A stretch of DNA of 64,000 nucleotides from G965212025 sp965215765. Lineage in GTDB: Bacteria; Pseudomonadota; Gammaproteobacteria; Poriferisulfidales; Oxydemutatoraceae. Each line of letters begins with the position of its first letter. Within the stretch, counting starts at the first letter, position 1. The stretch is taken from NCBI GenBank assembly GCA_965215765.1, contig OZ244118.1:1860001-1924000 (forward strand). Reading direction: 5' to 3'. A model generated the notes under the pieces. That model searched no databases and was not told the DNA's origin. It saw only the letters and a list, made by a program, of their open reading frames with translations. Made by a program: the position numbers and the translations under genes. Below are positions 61,926 to 64,000 of this stretch, piece by piece.

Positions 61926-63011
61926 CTAATTGAGAAATTTTAGCAGCTTGTCTAATACCCACTTCTGTCGCTGTGCGCTCGCACCCCCTCCTTCTACTTC
62001 TCGCGACATCTTCAGGAGTTCTCTTTTGTCAATAGCAAGTCCCTTTCCTGCCTCATACGGAAACTTGTCCAAAAGATTGACAACATGCTCCTGTAAAGAC
62101 ACTGTCGGCGTTAAAATTTTGACACAGGGCACGTAACCAGAAACCGTAGGTACATAACTCTTTACTTCCACGCCAGGAAATGAAGTGGCTTCAAACTTTC
62201 CTTGATCTGCCTCATTAACATCATCGGATTCCGACCATTTAAACATAGCCTCATCTGTTTCGCCATGTGGTTCTGTGGCCATGAATTTGAGAAAATCCGT
62301 AGCTGTTGAGATGCGTTCTTCCTTCTCCGCAATCGACTGAACATCAGAGCCGCAGTTCTCAAGGTCAAGAGTTGTTTCAGCGTTTTCGCCGTCTACGTGT
62401 GGCCGCAACACCTCATCGGCAAGCATAACAGCGGTCATGCAATCCAAGGCAGCAAGGCCGCACACATTTTTTGGCTGTCCCTCAGCCTCAGAAAACTCTG
62501 CGTCTAACAAAGAATCGGCCTTTATGTACCTCTGTTGACCGTTAACGGACGACAAGGAGGAGCTTGATTTGTCAATCCATCCGGCGCGTTGGGTGATAGA
62601 GTAAGCAGTCCCTGTTGTGTAAGGAGCCCCTGCTGTTTCAGCATATTCTCCCAAGCTCTGGACTTGCCTGACAAACTTTCGAGAAGTGACACCACGCGTT
62701 CGCAAAAGAGTCAACCTCTCTTCTATTTGATCCTTCGCACCTCCATCACCACCAGCACCATAATCACGGACTCTTGCTAACGGCGCGAATTTCTCCAAAT
62801 CCCGCAAGGCATCAAGGCGCATTTCCTTCACGTTTTTTCGGTAGCTTCCTGAAACATAGTACTTGATGAGGTGAACTGTGCGCTGAAGAAAGGTGGATTT
62901 CCCGATGCGGTAGGTGTTTTTCGTTTCGCTGTTGTGCTGCTCGCGCACCAGAACGAAGTCACAGCCAGATAAGCTTTGTGCCGCATTCAGATCATTCAAC
63001 TTCATTCCCAT
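61926..63011 (-). CDS. Type II array paralogue e, unknown function
   Basis: 361 residues from ATG 63011 (M-G-M-K-L-N-D-L-N-A-A-Q-S-L-S-G-C-D); an upstream in-frame start at 63020 would add M-I-E. It has F-L-Q-R-T-V-H-L-I-K-Y-Y-V-S-G-S-Y, G-V-T-S-R-K-F-V-R-Q-V-Q-S-L and C-G-L-A-A-L-D-C-M-T-A-V-M-L-A-D. It ends L-D-K-L-L-K-F-L-N. The central segment is shorter than in gene d (no H-P-Q-A-G-S-R-P stretch). The gap to gene d (61664-61925) holds a diverged leader block. Confidence 0.72.
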   Translation of the reverse strand: MGMKLNDLNAAQSLSGCDFVLVREQHNSETKNTYRIGKSTFLQRTVHLIKYYVSGSYRKNVKEMRLDALRDLEKFAPLARVRDYGAGGDGGAKDQIEERLTLLRTRGVTSRKFVRQVQSLGEYAETAGAPYTTGTAYSITQRAGWIDKSSSSLSSVNGQQRYIKADSLLDAEFSEAEGQPKNVCGLAALDCMTAVMLADEVLRPHVDGENAETTLDLENCGSDVQSIAEKEERISTATDFLKFMATEPHGETDEAMFKWSESDDVNEADQGKFEATSFPGVEVKSYVPTVSGYVPCVKILTPTVSLQEHVVNLLDKFPYEAGKGLAIDKRELLKMSREVEGGGASAQRQKWVLDKLLKFLN

Positions 63012-63792
63012 TTCAATCAAACCTCATGTTAAAAACAACCATTCACTTGTTATATTTTAACGCGTATCCCCGGCAGGAGCAAGATCGTGCATTTGGAGCG
63101 GGTGACAAAGCAGCCTGATTTCTCGCGAAAACACTTTCAGTAAGGCGCGTGAAGCTAACGATGACATGGAGCCACGAGGCAGCCACGTAAAGAAAACTCA
63201 GCTACAGGCAGTGGACAACAACGACTTTTGCAGTCGTAGACACACAATCAGCGGCAAAAAAGTTCCAGGCAGATACGAGATCCGGCACTGCTTCCCTGGC
63301 AGCACATCATAAAACACGGGCGGTGTCCAAGTGATCTCTTAGGGTCTACGTTCCAAATTCCTTTGGAGAACACAAATATATATAAAACCTGACTTATGAC
63401 CACCCCTGCAGCAACACTCAATGGTCGAGCTCACGCATGTTCCAGGCACTGCTGTTCTAAAATCTTGATGGAATCTATGCAAAACCAAACTTTAACCTGA
63501 CCATTACTTTTAGCTTCAAACACGCAGTTAACAAGTGACGCCAAATGAATGTTTTATTTCTAAGACTTAGATGAAATGCGGTCTATCTGCCTAATATATG
63601 AGCAGTTAGACAATTCAGTCTTTGAGGCTAAAAACAGAACTGATTCTACACTATTTGGTGAATGACACTTAATCAGTGAGACACCTCTGGTTTACCTGAG
63701 CCGCTTTCCCCAAGTGCCACGGTTCCATCTACCATCTGCCCAAGCACCATTTTGCCAATGTCGGTGGGGTAAACTCTCGAAACATGTTTCTG
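63012..63792. other. Intergenic region without a gene
   Basis: About 780 bp. The part next to gene e resembles the upstream regions of genes a and b (gcatttggagcg; cagtcgtagacacacaatc; gttccaggcagata). A/T-rich words (atatatataaaac at 63378) suggest a minus-strand promoter. The right end (63740-63790) is a leader-block copy beside the next type II stop. I see no RNA gene. Confidence 0.45.
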
Positions 63793-64000
63793 CTAATTGA
63801 GAAATTTGAGCAGCTTGTCTAATACCCACTTATGTTCCTGTGCGTTAATAAATTTCCCTTCTCTTTCTGCTCCTCGCGACATCTCCAGGACTTTTCCTTT
63901 GTCAATAGCAAGTCCCTTTCCTTCCTCGTACGGAAACTTGTCCAAAAGATTGAGAACATGCTGCTGTAAATTTTTTGACGGCGTTAAAATTCTGACACGG
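63793..64000 (-). CDS. Type II array paralogue f, C-terminal part, cut by the window edge
   Basis: About 69 codons are visible. L-T-P-S-K-N-L-Q-Q-H-V-L-N-L-L-D-K-F-P-Y-E-E split over the block, G-K-G-L-A-I-D-K, M-S-R-G-A-E and W-V-L-D-K-L-L-K-F-L-N match genes d and e. The start lies beyond 64000, so the array extends out of the window. Confidence 0.75.
   Translation of the reverse strand, partial: RVRILTPSKNLQQHVLNLLDKFPYEEGKGLAIDKGKVLEMSRGAEREGKFINAQEHKWVLDKLLKFLN

Noticed and set aside
1..64000. Integrase, transposase, tRNA or prophage genes that would explain island mobility
   Set aside because: None found on either strand. The HTH genes are excisionase-like only in fold.

Overview
The window looks like an accessory region of a Gram-negative-type bacterial chromosome. 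It holds no housekeeping, ribosomal, tRNA, integrase or complete transposase gene, so the organism cannot be named from it. Shine-Dalgarno sequences, ATGA/GTGA stop-start overlaps and GTG starts are ordinary bacterial features. Two very different blocks meet near position 41,000: a GC-richer anti-phage defence island on the left and a visibly more A/T-rich array of unknown paralogous genes on the right.

Left block, plus strand (1-24,200). Intact defence genes sit among many gene remnants. The intact genes are two near-identical Mrr-nuclease/STAND-type ATPases (2987-6985 and 12960-17006), the second followed by a putative HEPN-like protein; an AlbA_2/HATPase protein (10672-12351); two tandem UvrD-like helicases; a DarT-like ADP-ribosyltransferase; and an ADP-ribosylglycohydrolase. 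Between them lie broken NYN-domain genes, starts and ends of DUF1156 methylase and helicase genes joined by deletions, three 478-bp tandem copies of an AlbA_2 domain, small excisionase-type HTH genes, and dispersed hairpin repeats built on GGCCAATAG.

Middle block, minus strand (24,900-41,000). A Fic protein has a 31-bp direct-repeat array in front of it. A DUF5131/TcmP pair follows. Then comes a tightly coupled operon read leftward: HTH regulator, DUF499 ATPase, PglZ-like phosphatase, DUF1156 DNA methylase, DUF3780 protein and SNF2 helicase. Its composition resembles BREX type 3 and the DUF499/DUF1156/DUF3780 anti-phage gene sets. A DUF488 protein lies upstream.

Right block, minus strand (41,300-64,000). 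Sixteen members of one unrecognised protein superfamily are arranged in tandem: nine type I genes (one with an in-frame TGA), six type II (one cut by the window edge) and one type III. All share an N-terminal FF-x-R/W-T-V-H ... Y-R-x-x-V-x-E-x-R pattern. In the repeated unit, a type I gene is preceded by a nearly invariant ~256-bp leader with a 25-codon upstream ORF, and is followed 11 bp later by a mini-ORF whose start is type III and whose end is type II. Signs of recombination are a duplicated C-terminal domain, 7/14-residue linker repeats, a T8 tract in every type I gene and in-frame deletion fusions. The function is unknown. No signal peptide or membrane segment is visible; the Ser-rich N-termini would fit secreted effectors, but that is only a guess.
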